43,435 bases of DNA from CAYUAI01 sp964442745 (lineage in GTDB: Bacteria; Pseudomonadota; Gammaproteobacteria; S012-40): assembly GCA_964442745.1 (NCBI GenBank), contig CAYUAI010000030.1, positions 1-43,435 on the forward strand, given 5' to 3'. This document shows, in pieces, positions 1-8,692 of this stretch. Position numbers and translations under genes: made by a program. The notes beneath the pieces are model-generated. The model saw nothing but the letters and a program-made list of their open reading frames with translations. It had not been told where the DNA came from and ran no database searches. Positions within the stretch are counted from its first letter, which is position 1, and each line of letters opens with the position of its first letter.

Positions 1-240
1 TATCAAGGTATGGAATACCTTGCTTGGGAAACGTTGAAGCGTAACAACTACAAATATGGAGAGCTTAATAGTGAAGATGCCGAAAATCCTATCAAACTGC
101 ATTTTTTTTGTGAACTCACCAATCCGCAAGATACATTAACCTTTATTGATTTTAAGCGCATCAATAAAGGTGGAGTTTTTGGATTGTGTCGCTGGGAAGG
201 ATGGGAAAAGTTAGTGACTGAAAAATATAAAGAGGAATAA
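1..240 (+). CDS. Unrecognised protein, 3' end of a gene cut by the window edge
   Basis: Reading frame 1 is open from the first base to the TAA at 238-240, and an ATG lies at position 10. The gene may therefore begin outside the window, with this being its C-terminal 79 residues, or it may be a 76-residue protein starting at 10. The sequence is rich in aromatic and charged residues and has no signal peptide, membrane segment or motif I recognise. It ends five bases before the lipase start, and its last codons carry the lipase ribosome site (GAGGAA), so the two are almost certainly cotranscribed. A partner, chaperone or immunity role for the lipase is possible from position alone, but no residue supports it. 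Confidence 0.55.
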   Translation, partial: YQGMEYLAWETLKRNNYKYGELNSEDAENPIKLHFFCELTNPQDTLTFIDFKRINKGGVFGLCRWEGWEKLVTEKYKEE

Positions 241-245
241 TATAA

Positions 246-1403
246 ATGGCTAAATTAAATCCAGAAGAGGCAATAAGTGCTGCTATTACAGTATATGGCA
301 TTGAAAAATCAAATGACATCAACAAAACATTTGCACTATCTAAAATTCGTAATTACTTCCAATTCTCCAACGCAAGTGCTCAGCGCTTTACATCAAAAAC
401 CGGGGCGTTTGAATTCAAAACGAAAACCGGGTTTGGGGTGATCGCGAAAGGAAAAAAAGGGAGTGACTTTGAAAATGACGCCATCATTATTTGCCGAGGA
501 ACGTCGAGCCTTTATGATTGGTTGACAGACTTTAATACCGGCCTGCAAACCTCTCGAACCGGACATACCGTTCATGCGGGGTTTAATCGAACATTTAATG
601 AATTTTATCCGAGGCTTCGCGATTTCATTACTGTCAATAAACTGGCAAGATTGCATTGTGTCGGTCACAGCTTAGGCGGCGCACTGGCGACCATGGCAAC
701 CGGGTTAGCGGTGAAAATGAAGACGAAATCGACACTGTATACCTTTGGGTCGCCTCGGGTCGGACTCATCGATTTTGCCACCCAACTCAGTCTCAGTCAT
801 TACGTCGGTATCGACAATATTCACCGTGTCTTTCATGGCGGTGATCCGGTGAGCATGGTGCCTATTTGGCCATTTGTGCATGCGCCGCAACCTGGCGGGG
901 AGTGTCATATCGGTAAGGTATTCGAGTTCAATCCATTGCAACATCTCAGTGGAAACTATGAGACCAGCTTGGTCGGTAAAACAAGCTGGGACGCTTTGCG
1001 AAAACCCCAGCCTCGCTGGGAGAGTCAAATGAAAGGTTGGGTGAATTCAGATGACAAGTTAACTCATTTTGGATTTAACTATCAAAATCTCTGTCTGATC
1101 ATGCGGGCAATACAAGTGGGCATTAAGGACTGTCTACACATCCCGTTTGCCTCGCTTAACCAGACCGTCGTGACGGGCACCACCTATGTTGATCAATTAG
1201 CCATGCTCCTTGAGCAAGCCTCAAAGGTCTCAACGACATCCGATAGTTTTGTCAAAAGTATCCTGTTGCGTATTGTGAAAATGACCGGGTTAGTGATGGC
1301 ACTACCGCAGAAAATCACCCACCATGTGGTGAAAGTGGTATTAAATCATTTGGTTTATGTGATTGGTCGGAGTGTTAAATTTGCATTGCAGTATACCAAG
1401 TAG
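246..1403 (+). CDS. Class 3 lipase family protein (alpha/beta hydrolase)
   Basis: This 385-residue protein has the lipase class 3 (fungal-type triacylglycerol lipase) core. The nucleophile elbow is G-H-S-L-G-G with Ser142, and an acidic residue follows in the H-G-G-D-P-V motif (Asp200). His274, in T-H-F-G-F-N-Y, fits the position of the third triad member, although His221 is an alternative. The oxyanion-side strand I-I-C-R-G-T-S lies near residue 80. No signal peptide is visible, so it is either cytoplasmic or exported by a dedicated system. The C-terminal 100 residues, after the catalytic domain, are hydrophobic and basic and match nothing I know; they could touch membranes. GAGGAA lies eight bases before the ATG. 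Substrate (triglyceride or phospholipid) is unknown. A secreted effector of the Tle type is conceivable, but no secretion genes are in view. Confidence 0.85.
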   Translation: MAKLNPEEAISAAITVYGIEKSNDINKTFALSKIRNYFQFSNASAQRFTSKTGAFEFKTKTGFGVIAKGKKGSDFENDAIIICRGTSSLYDWLTDFNTGLQTSRTGHTVHAGFNRTFNEFYPRLRDFITVNKLARLHCVGHSLGGALATMATGLAVKMKTKSTLYTFGSPRVGLIDFATQLSLSHYVGIDNIHRVFHGGDPVSMVPIWPFVHAPQPGGECHIGKVFEFNPLQHLSGNYETSLVGKTSWDALRKPQPRWESQMKGWVNSDDKLTHFGFNYQNLCLIMRAIQVGIKDCLHIPFASLNQTVVTGTTYVDQLAMLLEQASKVSTTSDSFVKSILLRIVKMTGLVMALPQKITHHVVKVVLNHLVYVIGRSVKFALQYTK

Positions 1404-1480
1404 AGACAAAGGGGCGTTCTACACACCATCATCAGGCGTTTAAATAAATCCATCCCTTCCCTGCTCATCGAAAGTGAACA

Positions 1481-2050
1481 CTAGGCCCGAGGCAAGGTCA
1501 CTCCGATTTGCCCCTGATATTTACCGTGCCGATCTCGGTAAGAGGTTTCACAGACTTCATCCGACGCAAAAAACAGCACTTGAGCGACTCCTTCATTGGC
1601 GTATATCTTAGCGGGTAAAGGAGTGGTATTTGAAAATTCTAGCGTCACATGCCCCTCCCATTCTGGCTCTAAAGGAGTGACATTAACAATAATACCACAA
1701 CGTGCATAAGTGGATTTACCCAAACAAATTGTTAGCACATTGCGCGGTATGCGAAGATACTCAACGGTACGCGCTAAGGCAAAGGAATTCGGTGGAATAA
1801 TGCATACATCGGATTTTACATCCACAAAACTGTTACTGTCAAAATTTTTTGGATCGACAATGGCAGAATTAATGTTGGTAAATATTTTAAATTCATCCGC
1901 ACATCGAATATCGTATCCATAACTCGACGTACCATAGGAAATCACTTGGCCGCCATCGCTTTTTTGTTTTACCTGGTTAGGCTCAAACGGCTCAATCATG
2001 GCCTGTTGTTTTGCCATGTGACGGATCCAGCGATCGGATTTAATGCTCAT
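1481..2050 (-). CDS. dcd: dCTP deaminase
   Basis: Deaminates dCTP to dUTP, which feeds dUTPase and then thymidylate synthesis. The length of 189 residues agrees with the E. coli-type homotrimeric enzyme (193). Signature segments are present: S-Y-G-Y-D-I-R-C near residues 43-50, I-I-P-P-N-S-F-A-L-A-R at 84-94, G-K-S-T-Y-A-R at 111-117, and H-V-T-L-E-F-S with the general-base Glu138. It is the monofunctional type, judged by length and the Gly/Ala-rich C-terminal lid; I see no sign of a fused dUTPase. It lies 84 bases downstream of mrp on the same strand, part of the dcd-mrp-metG neighbourhood seen in several Gammaproteobacteria. Confidence 0.95.
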   Translation of the reverse strand: MSIKSDRWIRHMAKQQAMIEPFEPNQVKQKSDGGQVISYGTSSYGYDIRCADEFKIFTNINSAIVDPKNFDSNSFVDVKSDVCIIPPNSFALARTVEYLRIPRNVLTICLGKSTYARCGIIVNVTPLEPEWEGHVTLEFSNTTPLPAKIYANEGVAQVLFFASDEVCETSYRDRHGKYQGQIGVTLPRA

Positions 2051-2134
2051 GCCCTGATATCTCTATGTTCTCGTGCTTACGTGCTCATCCGCCAAATCAG
2101 CGAAGGGATGAAGCCCTCAAAGCGATGATCGGAT

Positions 2135-3229
2135 TTAGGTATTCTGAACCACAATATTCGGAAATTTAGTGCTATAGTCTTTCGCTTTAGTGGATAATTT
2201 TGCACCAACACGACGGGCAATTTGTCGATAAATCTCCGTTATCCGTCCCTCAGGTTCGGCCACCACCGTCGGCTGACCACCGTCAGCCTGCTGCCGAATG
2301 GTGATATCCAATGGTAAGGCACCCAACAAGTCGATCCCATATTGTTTGGCCATTCGTTGGCCGCCACCCTCACCAAAGATAGGCTCATCATGGCCACATT
2401 TTGAACAAATATGAATGCTCATATTTTCCACGATGCCTAACACAGGAACATTGACTTTTTCAAACATTTTTAATCCCTTGCGTGCATCTAACAAGGCAAT
2501 ATCCTGCGGCGTAGTGACAATCAATGCGCCACTCACCGGCACCTTTTGCGACAACGTCAACTGAATGTCCCCCGTCCCTGGTGGCAAATCGATGATTAAA
2601 TAATCTAAATCGCGCCAATTGGTTTCATTCAGTAACTGCTCCAGGGCTTGAGTCACCATCGGCCCCCGCCAAATCATGGGGGTTTCTTCATCAATCAAAA
2701 AACCAATCGACATGGCTTGAATCCCATACGAAACCATTGGCTCTAACGATTTACCATCCTTCGTCTCGGGCTTGCCATGAACACCTAACATGAGCGGTTG
2801 GCTTGGCCCATAAATATCCGCGTCTAACATGCCGACTTGAGCCCCCTCTGCTGCCAGTGCCAACGCCAGATTAACCGCCGTCGTTGACTTGCCAACGCCG
2901 CCTTTCCCAGAGGCCACCGCAATAATGTTTTTAATGTTCTTTAGCGGTTTAACACCCTGTTGAACAGCGTGACTGGTAATATCGCTGGTGATATTGATGT
3001 TTATTTCATCAACACCTTTAACGGTGTTTAATCGCTCGGTCAGCGCCGTGCGAAGCATCGGCATATAACCTTTCATGGGAAAACCAAAAGTCAAATTCAG
3101 GTTAACCGTCGCCCCATCAACCGTGATCGACTTGACAACGCCCGCGGAAACTAAATCTTTATCCATGTAAGGATCAATATACCCTTTAATCGCCGTCTCT
3201 ATCTGCAGTTGGGAAACCCCCGGCATCAT
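2135..3229 (-). CDS. apbC: Iron-sulfur cluster carrier protein Mrp/ApbC
   Basis: A P-loop ATPase that carries or inserts Fe-S clusters into apoproteins in the cytoplasm. The N-terminal 90 residues are a MIP18/DUF59-like domain. The deviant Walker A G-K-G-G-V-G-K-S begins near residue 108, followed by the Mrp signature with M-L-D-A-D-I-Y-G-P-S and L-I-I-D-L-P-P-G-T-G-D. The paired cysteines that bind the bridging cluster are in C-S-K-C-G-H. I place the start at 3229 because GGAGG sits five bases upstream of that ATG; an in-frame ATG at 3244 would put the ribosome site inside the gene. Its Fe-S role suits a genome encoding the Fe-S-rich Rnf complex nearby, although it is a general factor. Confidence 0.93.
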   Translation of the reverse strand: MMPGVSQLQIETAIKGYIDPYMDKDLVSAGVVKSITVDGATVNLNLTFGFPMKGYMPMLRTALTERLNTVKGVDEININITSDITSHAVQQGVKPLKNIKNIIAVASGKGGVGKSTTAVNLALALAAEGAQVGMLDADIYGPSQPLMLGVHGKPETKDGKSLEPMVSYGIQAMSIGFLIDEETPMIWRGPMVTQALEQLLNETNWRDLDYLIIDLPPGTGDIQLTLSQKVPVSGALIVTTPQDIALLDARKGLKMFEKVNVPVLGIVENMSIHICSKCGHDEPIFGEGGGQRMAKQYGIDLLGALPLDITIRQQADGGQPTVVAEPEGRITEIYRQIARRVGAKLSTKAKDYSTKFPNIVVQNT

Positions 3230-3325
3230 CTTCCTCCAAACCATCAGCTGTTTAACTACCCTATGAAAATCCTGATAAATAATTGATTTATTTTACATGA
3301 TTTCATTGCTAGCGTCTGAATTTTT

Positions 3326-3346
3326 TATCGCTAAATTTGTTATAAT
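3326..3346 (+). promoter_or_regulatory. Extended -10 promoter upstream of metG
   Basis: A perfect TATAAT stands at 3341-3346 and is preceded by TG at the right distance for an extended -10 (TGTTATAAT). The -35 region is poor, as is common when the extended -10 is present. The start of transcription would fall near 3353, on a GGGCC run, about 230 bases before the metG start. It faces metG and directs transcription through the structured segment that follows. Confidence 0.55.
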
Positions 3347-3352
3347 TCGGGC

Positions 3353-3490
3353 CGTCCCCACCGCCGGTGATGAACAACATTATAAATGTTGGGGCAGACT
3401 TGGCTTCGTAACAGCGTCGAGACAATATTGTCTATGTGGGAAAGCCGCCGAGAAAAAAATCGGGATAAATAATATTTTGTGTTATCCATA
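3353..3490 (+). ncRNA. Candidate structured leader RNA or small RNA before metG
   Basis: Several nested inverted repeats lie directly after the extended -10 promoter. CCCC 3356-3359 can pair with GGGG 3391-3394, enclosing two hairpins: CACC/GGTG at 3359-3369 and the perfect AACATT/AATGTT at 3376-3390. Together these would make a three-way junction. Next, CTTGGC 3399-3404 pairs with GCCGAG 3447-3452 and encloses GACAA/TTGTC at 3421-3432. Last, GGATAA 3463-3468 pairs with TTATCC 3482-3487. No T-run follows the last stem, so it reads as a leader more than a terminated sRNA. I could not match it to 6S, SRP, tmRNA, or to TPP, cobalamin, glycine, fluoride or yybP-ykoY riboswitches. Confidence 0.4.
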
Positions 3491-3583
3491 TTGTAAAAAA
3501 TAACTATTTATCAGTTTAGGCATTGGGTAAAGTAGGATAACCTGCGTCAACTCACACAAAACACGCAGATTTTACGAGAATCA

Positions 3584-5662
3584 ATGGTCATTATGCAAAA
3601 AAAACAGATCAATCACTCACAACGCAATATTTTAGTCACCAGCGCCTTGCCTTATGCCAATGGCTCCATCCACTTAGGGCACTTAGTGGAATACATTCAA
3701 TCGGACATTTGGGTGCGTTTTCAGAAAATGCGGGGTCACCGATGTTTTTATGTTTGCGCCGATGATGCACATGGTACCGCGATTACCTTGCGCGCCGAAA
3801 AAGAAGGCATCACCGCCGAGCAACTGATCGCTCAAGTGGCCACAGAGCATCAAGCCGATTTTGCTGATTTTAGCATCGGTTTTGACAATTATTACTCCAC
3901 CCACTCCGAAGAAAATCGCCAATTTGCCGAATCAATTTTTATTCAATTACGCGACCATGGCCACATTGAGGCACGCACCATTAGCCAAGCCTATGATCCA
4001 GAAAAACAGATGTTTTTGCCGGATCGTTATGTCAAAGGGACTTGCCCGAAATGCGGCGCCGATGATCAATACGGGGATAATTGTGAAGTCTGTGGCGCCA
4101 CCTATGCCCCCACCGACTTAAAAAATCCGGTGTCCGCTATTTCCGGTGTGCGTCCGATTGAAAAAGCATCGGAACATTTATTTTTTAAACTCAGTGATTT
4201 CGAACCCATGTTGCGCACCTGGACAGGCATTGATGATGATTCGCCGATCAAGACATTGCAACCAGAAATTGCCAACAAATTAAAAGAATTATTCGACGCC
4301 GGATTACACGATTGGGATATTTCTCGTGATGCGCCGTATTTTGGTTTTGAAATTCCCGACGCCCCAGGCAAATATTTTTATGTTTGGCTCGACGCGCCCA
4401 TGGGATACTTAGCCAGTTTTAAAAACTTGTGTGATAAACAAGACATCGATTTTGATACATTTTGGTCAACCAATAGTCAAGCGGAAGTCTACCACTTCAT
4501 CGGTAAAGACATTGTCCGATTTCACGCCTTGTTTTGGCCAGCAGTGCTCGAAGGCGCCGGTTACCGCAAACCCAGCGCTATTTTTGTCCATGGTTTCCTC
4601 ACCATTAACGGTCAAAAAATGTCGAAATCACGCGGCACATTTATTAAAGCGCGCACCTATTTGGAACACTTGAACCCAGACTGTTTGCGCTATTATTTTG
4701 CGGCCCGATTGAATAATCGCATTGATGACATCGATTTAAATTTTGACGACTTTATGCAACGAGTTAATTCCGACCTGGTGGGCAAAGTGGTCAACATTGC
4801 CAGCCGCTGTGCCGGCTTCATCAAAAAACATTTTGACAACACACTCGCCGCCGAATGCACCGAAGCTGAGTTATATCATCAATTTGTCCAGGCCGGAGCC
4901 GACATTGCTCAACACTTTGAAGCGCGAGAATACAGCCGGGCAATACGTAAAATCATGGCCTTAGCAGACAGAGCTAACCAATATATTGATGAAAAACAAC
5001 CCTGGGTCATAGCCAAGCACCCGGAACAAAAGGCCAATTTGCACCAAGTATGCAGCCTAGGCATTAATTTATTTCGAGTGATCATCACCTACTTAGCGCC
5101 GGTGCTTCCGTTAACCGTCCAAAAAAGTGAAGCCTTTTTAAATTGCAAGATACTCGACTGGGACAACCTTCAGCCACCGTTGCTAAACCACACGATCAAT
5201 ACCTTTAAACCACTGATGACACGTATCGAACAAAAACAAATTGAACAACTCACCGAGGCTGCAAAAACCACCATGGAGAACGCATCACAACCCATGACAA
5301 CGGCCTCAGGTCCCTTAGCAAACGACCCCATTAGCCCAACCATTTCATATGATGAGTTTGCCAAAATCGATTTACGTATTGCTCGCATTACCAAAGCAGA
5401 ACACGTGGTCGGTGCTGACAAATTATTGCGCCTTGAATTAGATCTCGGTGGCGAAACCCGCCAGGTATTCGCGGGCATCAAATCAGCCTATCGCCCAGAA
5501 CAGTTAATCGATAAATTAACCGTGGTGGTCGCTAATCTGGCACCGCGCAAAATGCGCTTTGGTCTCTCTGAAGGCATGGTGCTAGCGGCTGGACCAGGTG
5601 GCCAAGATCTATGGATATTACAGCCCGAGCCAGGTGCCCAAGCTGGCATGCGGGTAAAATAA
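3584..5662 (+). CDS. metG: Methionyl-tRNA synthetase
   Basis: Charges tRNA-Met for translation start and elongation. At 692 residues it is the long class 1 form. The HIGH signature appears as H-L-G-H at residues 30-33, and KMSKS at 345-349. The zinc-binding knuckle with C-P-K-C and C-E-V-C lies near residues 148-164, typical of the four-cysteine MetRS1 type. The C-terminal 105 residues are the EMAPII/Trbp111-like tRNA-binding and dimerisation domain (Y-D-E-F-A-K-I-D-L-R-I). ATGs at 3584 and 3593 are both possible starts; neither has a strong ribosome site. It is divergent from mrp across a 350-base region holding the promoter and structured leader. Confidence 0.97.
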   Translation: MVIMQKKQINHSQRNILVTSALPYANGSIHLGHLVEYIQSDIWVRFQKMRGHRCFYVCADDAHGTAITLRAEKEGITAEQLIAQVATEHQADFADFSIGFDNYYSTHSEENRQFAESIFIQLRDHGHIEARTISQAYDPEKQMFLPDRYVKGTCPKCGADDQYGDNCEVCGATYAPTDLKNPVSAISGVRPIEKASEHLFFKLSDFEPMLRTWTGIDDDSPIKTLQPEIANKLKELFDAGLHDWDISRDAPYFGFEIPDAPGKYFYVWLDAPMGYLASFKNLCDKQDIDFDTFWSTNSQAEVYHFIGKDIVRFHALFWPAVLEGAGYRKPSAIFVHGFLTINGQKMSKSRGTFIKARTYLEHLNPDCLRYYFAARLNNRIDDIDLNFDDFMQRVNSDLVGKVVNIASRCAGFIKKHFDNTLAAECTEAELYHQFVQAGADIAQHFEAREYSRAIRKIMALADRANQYIDEKQPWVIAKHPEQKANLHQVCSLGINLFRVIITYLAPVLPLTVQKSEAFLNCKILDWDNLQPPLLNHTINTFKPLMTRIEQKQIEQLTEAAKTTMENASQPMTTASGPLANDPISPTISYDEFAKIDLRIARITKAEHVVGADKLLRLELDLGGETRQVFAGIKSAYRPEQLIDKLTVVVANLAPRKMRFGLSEGMVLAAGPGGQDLWILQPEPGAQAGMRVK

Positions 5663-5802
5663 TTTTATTCGGCCCAGCGGATTGCTGGTCCCAAAAACAG
5701 CCATTCCGCCATTGATAAAATGTGCACTATCGACATTATGAGTTACCCGTGGTAACAACATCACGCCAGATAGCGGCTATTTATGTGGCGAGGAATCTCT
5801 AA

Positions 5803-6378
5803 ATGACAGAATATGCAATCATTTTAATTAGTACTGTATTAGTGAATAACTTTGTGTTAGTTAAGTTTCTTGGCCTATGCCCATTCATGGGGGTATCGGG
5901 TAAATTAGAAACGGCCATGGGGATGGCGTTGGCAACGACCTTTGTATTAACGCTGTCATCAATCTGCAGTTATCTGGTCAATCAATTTTTGCTAGTACCC
6001 TACGATCTCACCTACCTAAACACCATTGCTTTCATTCTAGTCATCGCTGGTGTTGTCCAGTTTACCGAAATGGTCGTCCATAAAACAAGTCCCTTGCTCT
6101 ACCAAGTCCTCGGTATTTTTCTGCCACTGATTACCACCAACTGCGCGGTATTAGGCGTCGCCTTATTAAACACTCAGCAAGACTTAGGTTTTTTTGAATC
6201 GGCGTTATATGGTTTCGGTGCAGCCGTGGGTTTCTCAATAGTGATGATTCTGTTCGCCGCCATGCGCGAACGCCTCGCGGTGGCCGACGTCCCCATCGTG
6301 TTTCGCGGACCCGCCATCGTATTAATCACCACCAGTTTGATGTCGCTCGCCTTTATGGGGTTTTCCGGACTGGATTAA
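5803..6378 (+). CDS. rnfA: Electron transport complex subunit RnfA (RsxA)
   Basis: First gene of the Rnf operon. RnfA is a six-helix inner-membrane subunit that, with RnfE, forms the intramembrane Fe-S site of the ion-translocating ferredoxin:NAD+ oxidoreductase. The 191 residues match the usual 193. It begins N-N-F-V-L-V-K-F-L-G-L-C-P-F-M-G-V-S, with the conserved cysteine in L-G-L-C-P-F, and has a second one in I-T-T-N-C-A-V-L-G-V. These half-membrane cysteines ligate the cluster shared with RnfE. GAGGAA precedes the ATG. In enteric bacteria the same complex (Rsx) also reduces SoxR; which role applies here cannot be read from sequence. Confidence 0.95.
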   Translation: MTEYAIILISTVLVNNFVLVKFLGLCPFMGVSGKLETAMGMALATTFVLTLSSICSYLVNQFLLVPYDLTYLNTIAFILVIAGVVQFTEMVVHKTSPLLYQVLGIFLPLITTNCAVLGVALLNTQQDLGFFESALYGFGAAVGFSIVMILFAAMRERLAVADVPIVFRGPAIVLITTSLMSLAFMGFSGLD

Positions 6379-6384
6379 ACACGC

Positions 6385-6960
6385 ATGCTTGAAACAATTA
6401 TTATTCTGAGTTTACTGGCCGCCGGATTTGGCTTACTGCTCGGTTATGCCGCCGTTCAATTTAAAGTCGAAGGCGACCCCCTGGTCGAACAAATCGATAA
6501 ATTACTGCCACAAACCCAATGCGGCCAATGCAGCTATCCTGGCTGCCGCCCCTATGCCACGGCCATCGCCAACGGTGAGGCGGACATCAATCAATGTCCA
6601 CCGGGCGGAGAAACCACCATTATCGCTTTGGCCGACTTGCTCAACCGTGAAATCATACCGTTAAATCCTGATAACGGCACCGTCAAACCCAAAACGGTGG
6701 CTGTCATTGATGAACAAAACTGCATTGGCTGCACGCTTTGCATTCAAGCCTGCCCGGTTGATGCGATTTTAGGGGCGGCCAAACAGATGCACACCATCAT
6801 TGAAGCCGAGTGCACTGGCTGTGAATTATGCGTGGCTCCGTGTCCGGTTGACTGTATTGAGATGGTCACTATCAAAGAAAGCTTAGCCACCTGGAAATGG
6901 CAAGAACCCCAACCCTTTTATAAACTCCACCCTCAAACTGTGGAGCCACAGGCAGGATGA
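6385..6960 (+). CDS. rnfB: Electron transport complex subunit RnfB (RsxB)
   Basis: Iron-sulfur entry subunit, anchored by one N-terminal helix (residues 3-25). The N-terminal Fe-S domain carries C-G-Q-C-S-Y-P-G-C with a fourth Cys in N-Q-C-P-P-G. Two ferredoxin motifs follow: C-I-G-C-T-L-C-I-Q-A-C-P and C-T-G-C-E-L-C-V-A-P-C-P. At 191 residues it has the short proteobacterial layout with two C-terminal 4Fe4S clusters, not the six-cluster clostridial form. It starts six bases after rnfA and its last four bases overlap the rnfC start (ATGA), indicating translational coupling. Confidence 0.96.
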   Translation: MLETIIILSLLAAGFGLLLGYAAVQFKVEGDPLVEQIDKLLPQTQCGQCSYPGCRPYATAIANGEADINQCPPGGETTIIALADLLNREIIPLNPDNGTVKPKTVAVIDEQNCIGCTLCIQACPVDAILGAAKQMHTIIEAECTGCELCVAPCPVDCIEMVTIKESLATWKWQEPQPFYKLHPQTVEPQAG

Positions 6961-8675
6961 TCAAAAAATTTTTTAACTTTAAAGGCGGGTTACACTTAAC
7001 CGGGCACAAGACCGCAAGCACACAATACCCAGTGACACCGGCTAAACTCCCTAGCACTATTATTTTACCACTGCACCAACATATAGGAGCACCCGCCGAG
7101 CCCATTGTTTCGGTCGGCGAGCATGTGTTGAAAGGCCAAAAAATCGCCAAAGCAACGGATTATGTTTCGGCCCCGATTCATGCCAGCACATCCGGATACA
7201 TCCGACACATCGGACCTCATGCCGTTCCTCACCCCTCGGGACTGCAAGCCACTTGCATTATTCTTGAGCCTGACGGTGAAGATCAATGGACAGATTTGCA
7301 AAATCATGCTCATGACTATACCAAGATCGACCCCAGCGCCTTGAGAAATCTCATCCGAGAGGCCGGTATTGTCGGCTTAGGCGGTGCAGGATTTCCAAGC
7401 TTTATTAAACTCAACCCCGGCCCTGGGCGCACCATTGATACCCTCATCTTAAACGGAGCCGAGTGCGAGCCTTACATTACCTGCGATGACATGCTAATGC
7501 GAGAACGAGCCGACGAAATCGTCGCCGGTTTAATGATTCTAAGATACGCACTTCAAGCCAGCCATTGTATTATTGCCATTGAAGATAACAAGCCTCAAGC
7601 CATCAGCGCTGTTGAACAAGCCATTAGCAAATTCAATGTCGCTGATACCCAATTAGCGATTGTGCCTACCCGTTACCCCGCCGGTGGCGAAAAACAATTA
7701 ATCTACACCATCACAGGAAAAGAGGTTCCCACTAATGGCCTCCCCATTCATGTGGGTGTGGTATGCCAAAACGTAGGCACAACCGCCGCCATTTATCGCG
7801 CCATTAATCATGGAGAGCCGCTGGTATCTCGTTATATGACCATTGCCGGTGATGTCGATAAGCCTTGTAACTTAGAAGTATTGCTCGGTACCCCGGTGAC
7901 GGAACTGATTGAACAATGCCAAGGCCATATTGAAACCCTCGATCGCATCATCATGGGCGGCCCCATGATGGGCTTTGCCTTACCTAACGCAACAAGCCCG
8001 GTGATAAAAACCACCAATTGCGTTACCGTAGCCAATAAGAATAGCCGTAAATTTCAGCATAAAAAACCGATGATGCCCTGCATTCGTTGTGGCCGCTGTG
8101 CGGATGCTTGTCCCGTCAATTTGCTGCCCCAACAATTATACTGGCACGCCAGTGCGAAAGAATTAGATAAAATCCAGGCGTTTAATTTATTCGATTGCAT
8201 CGAATGTGGCTGTTGTGATTATGTATGCCCGAGTCACATTCCTTTAGTGCAGTATTATCGATATGCCAAAGCAGAAATCTGGCAACGTGAAAAAGAAACC
8301 CAAAAATCAAATATTGCACGCGAACGCTTTGAATTTAGAGAAAAACGCCTAGCTCGGGAGAAAGCAGAACGTGAAGCACGATTAAAAAAGAAAAAAGAGG
8401 CGCTCAAAACCACAGAAAGCACCGATCAAGCGACCAGCAAACCCACCGCTGACCCGAAGCAAGCCGCGATACTCGCGGCCTTAGAACGTGCCAAAATAAA
8501 ACAATCTACCCAAAAAGTGCAGCCTAAAAACATTGACAATCTCACCAATGAACAAAAACAAATGATCGCCGAAATTGATGCCCGTCGTACCCAACAACGC
8601 CAACAGCCCACCGTCGCCAACAAAACAACAAGTCCCCTCAATGACGCCGCTCAGCGTGAAACTCACTCAGAATAA
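6957..8675 (+). CDS. rnfC: Electron transport complex subunit RnfC (RsxC)
   Basis: Membrane-associated NADH- and FMN-binding subunit. The NADH/FMN region includes G-L-G-G-A-G-F-P-S near residue 140 and the Nqo1-like segment L-I-L-N-G-A-E-C-E-P-Y. A SLBB-type region follows. Two 4Fe4S motifs come after residue 370: C-I-R-C-G-R-C-A-D-A-C-P and C-I-E-C-G-C-C-D-Y-V-C-P. From about residue 445 to the end the protein is a charged, Lys/Glu/Gln-rich and probably coiled-coil tail of some 125 residues, the variable extension common in gammaproteobacterial RnfC; it is short here compared with E. coli RsxC (740 residues). Confidence 0.95.
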   Translation: MIKKFFNFKGGLHLTGHKTASTQYPVTPAKLPSTIILPLHQHIGAPAEPIVSVGEHVLKGQKIAKATDYVSAPIHASTSGYIRHIGPHAVPHPSGLQATCIILEPDGEDQWTDLQNHAHDYTKIDPSALRNLIREAGIVGLGGAGFPSFIKLNPGPGRTIDTLILNGAECEPYITCDDMLMRERADEIVAGLMILRYALQASHCIIAIEDNKPQAISAVEQAISKFNVADTQLAIVPTRYPAGGEKQLIYTITGKEVPTNGLPIHVGVVCQNVGTTAAIYRAINHGEPLVSRYMTIAGDVDKPCNLEVLLGTPVTELIEQCQGHIETLDRIIMGGPMMGFALPNATSPVIKTTNCVTVANKNSRKFQHKKPMMPCIRCGRCADACPVNLLPQQLYWHASAKELDKIQAFNLFDCIECGCCDYVCPSHIPLVQYYRYAKAEIWQREKETQKSNIARERFEFREKRLAREKAEREARLKKKKEALKTTESTDQATSKPTADPKQAAILAALERAKIKQSTQKVQPKNIDNLTNEQKQMIAEIDARRTQQRQQPTVANKTTSPLNDAAQRETHSE

Positions 8676-8692
8676 ATAGGAATCGGCGTTTT

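Noticed and set aside
3297..3503. 68-codon frame in the metG leader
   Set aside because: It begins before the extended -10 promoter, has no ribosome site, and overlaps the nested stems. The Cys-rich translation looks random.
5670..5695. Hairpin after metG (CCAGC/GCTGG)
   Set aside because: The stem is only five base pairs, with A-rich sequence after it, so it is not an intrinsic terminator on the plus strand.
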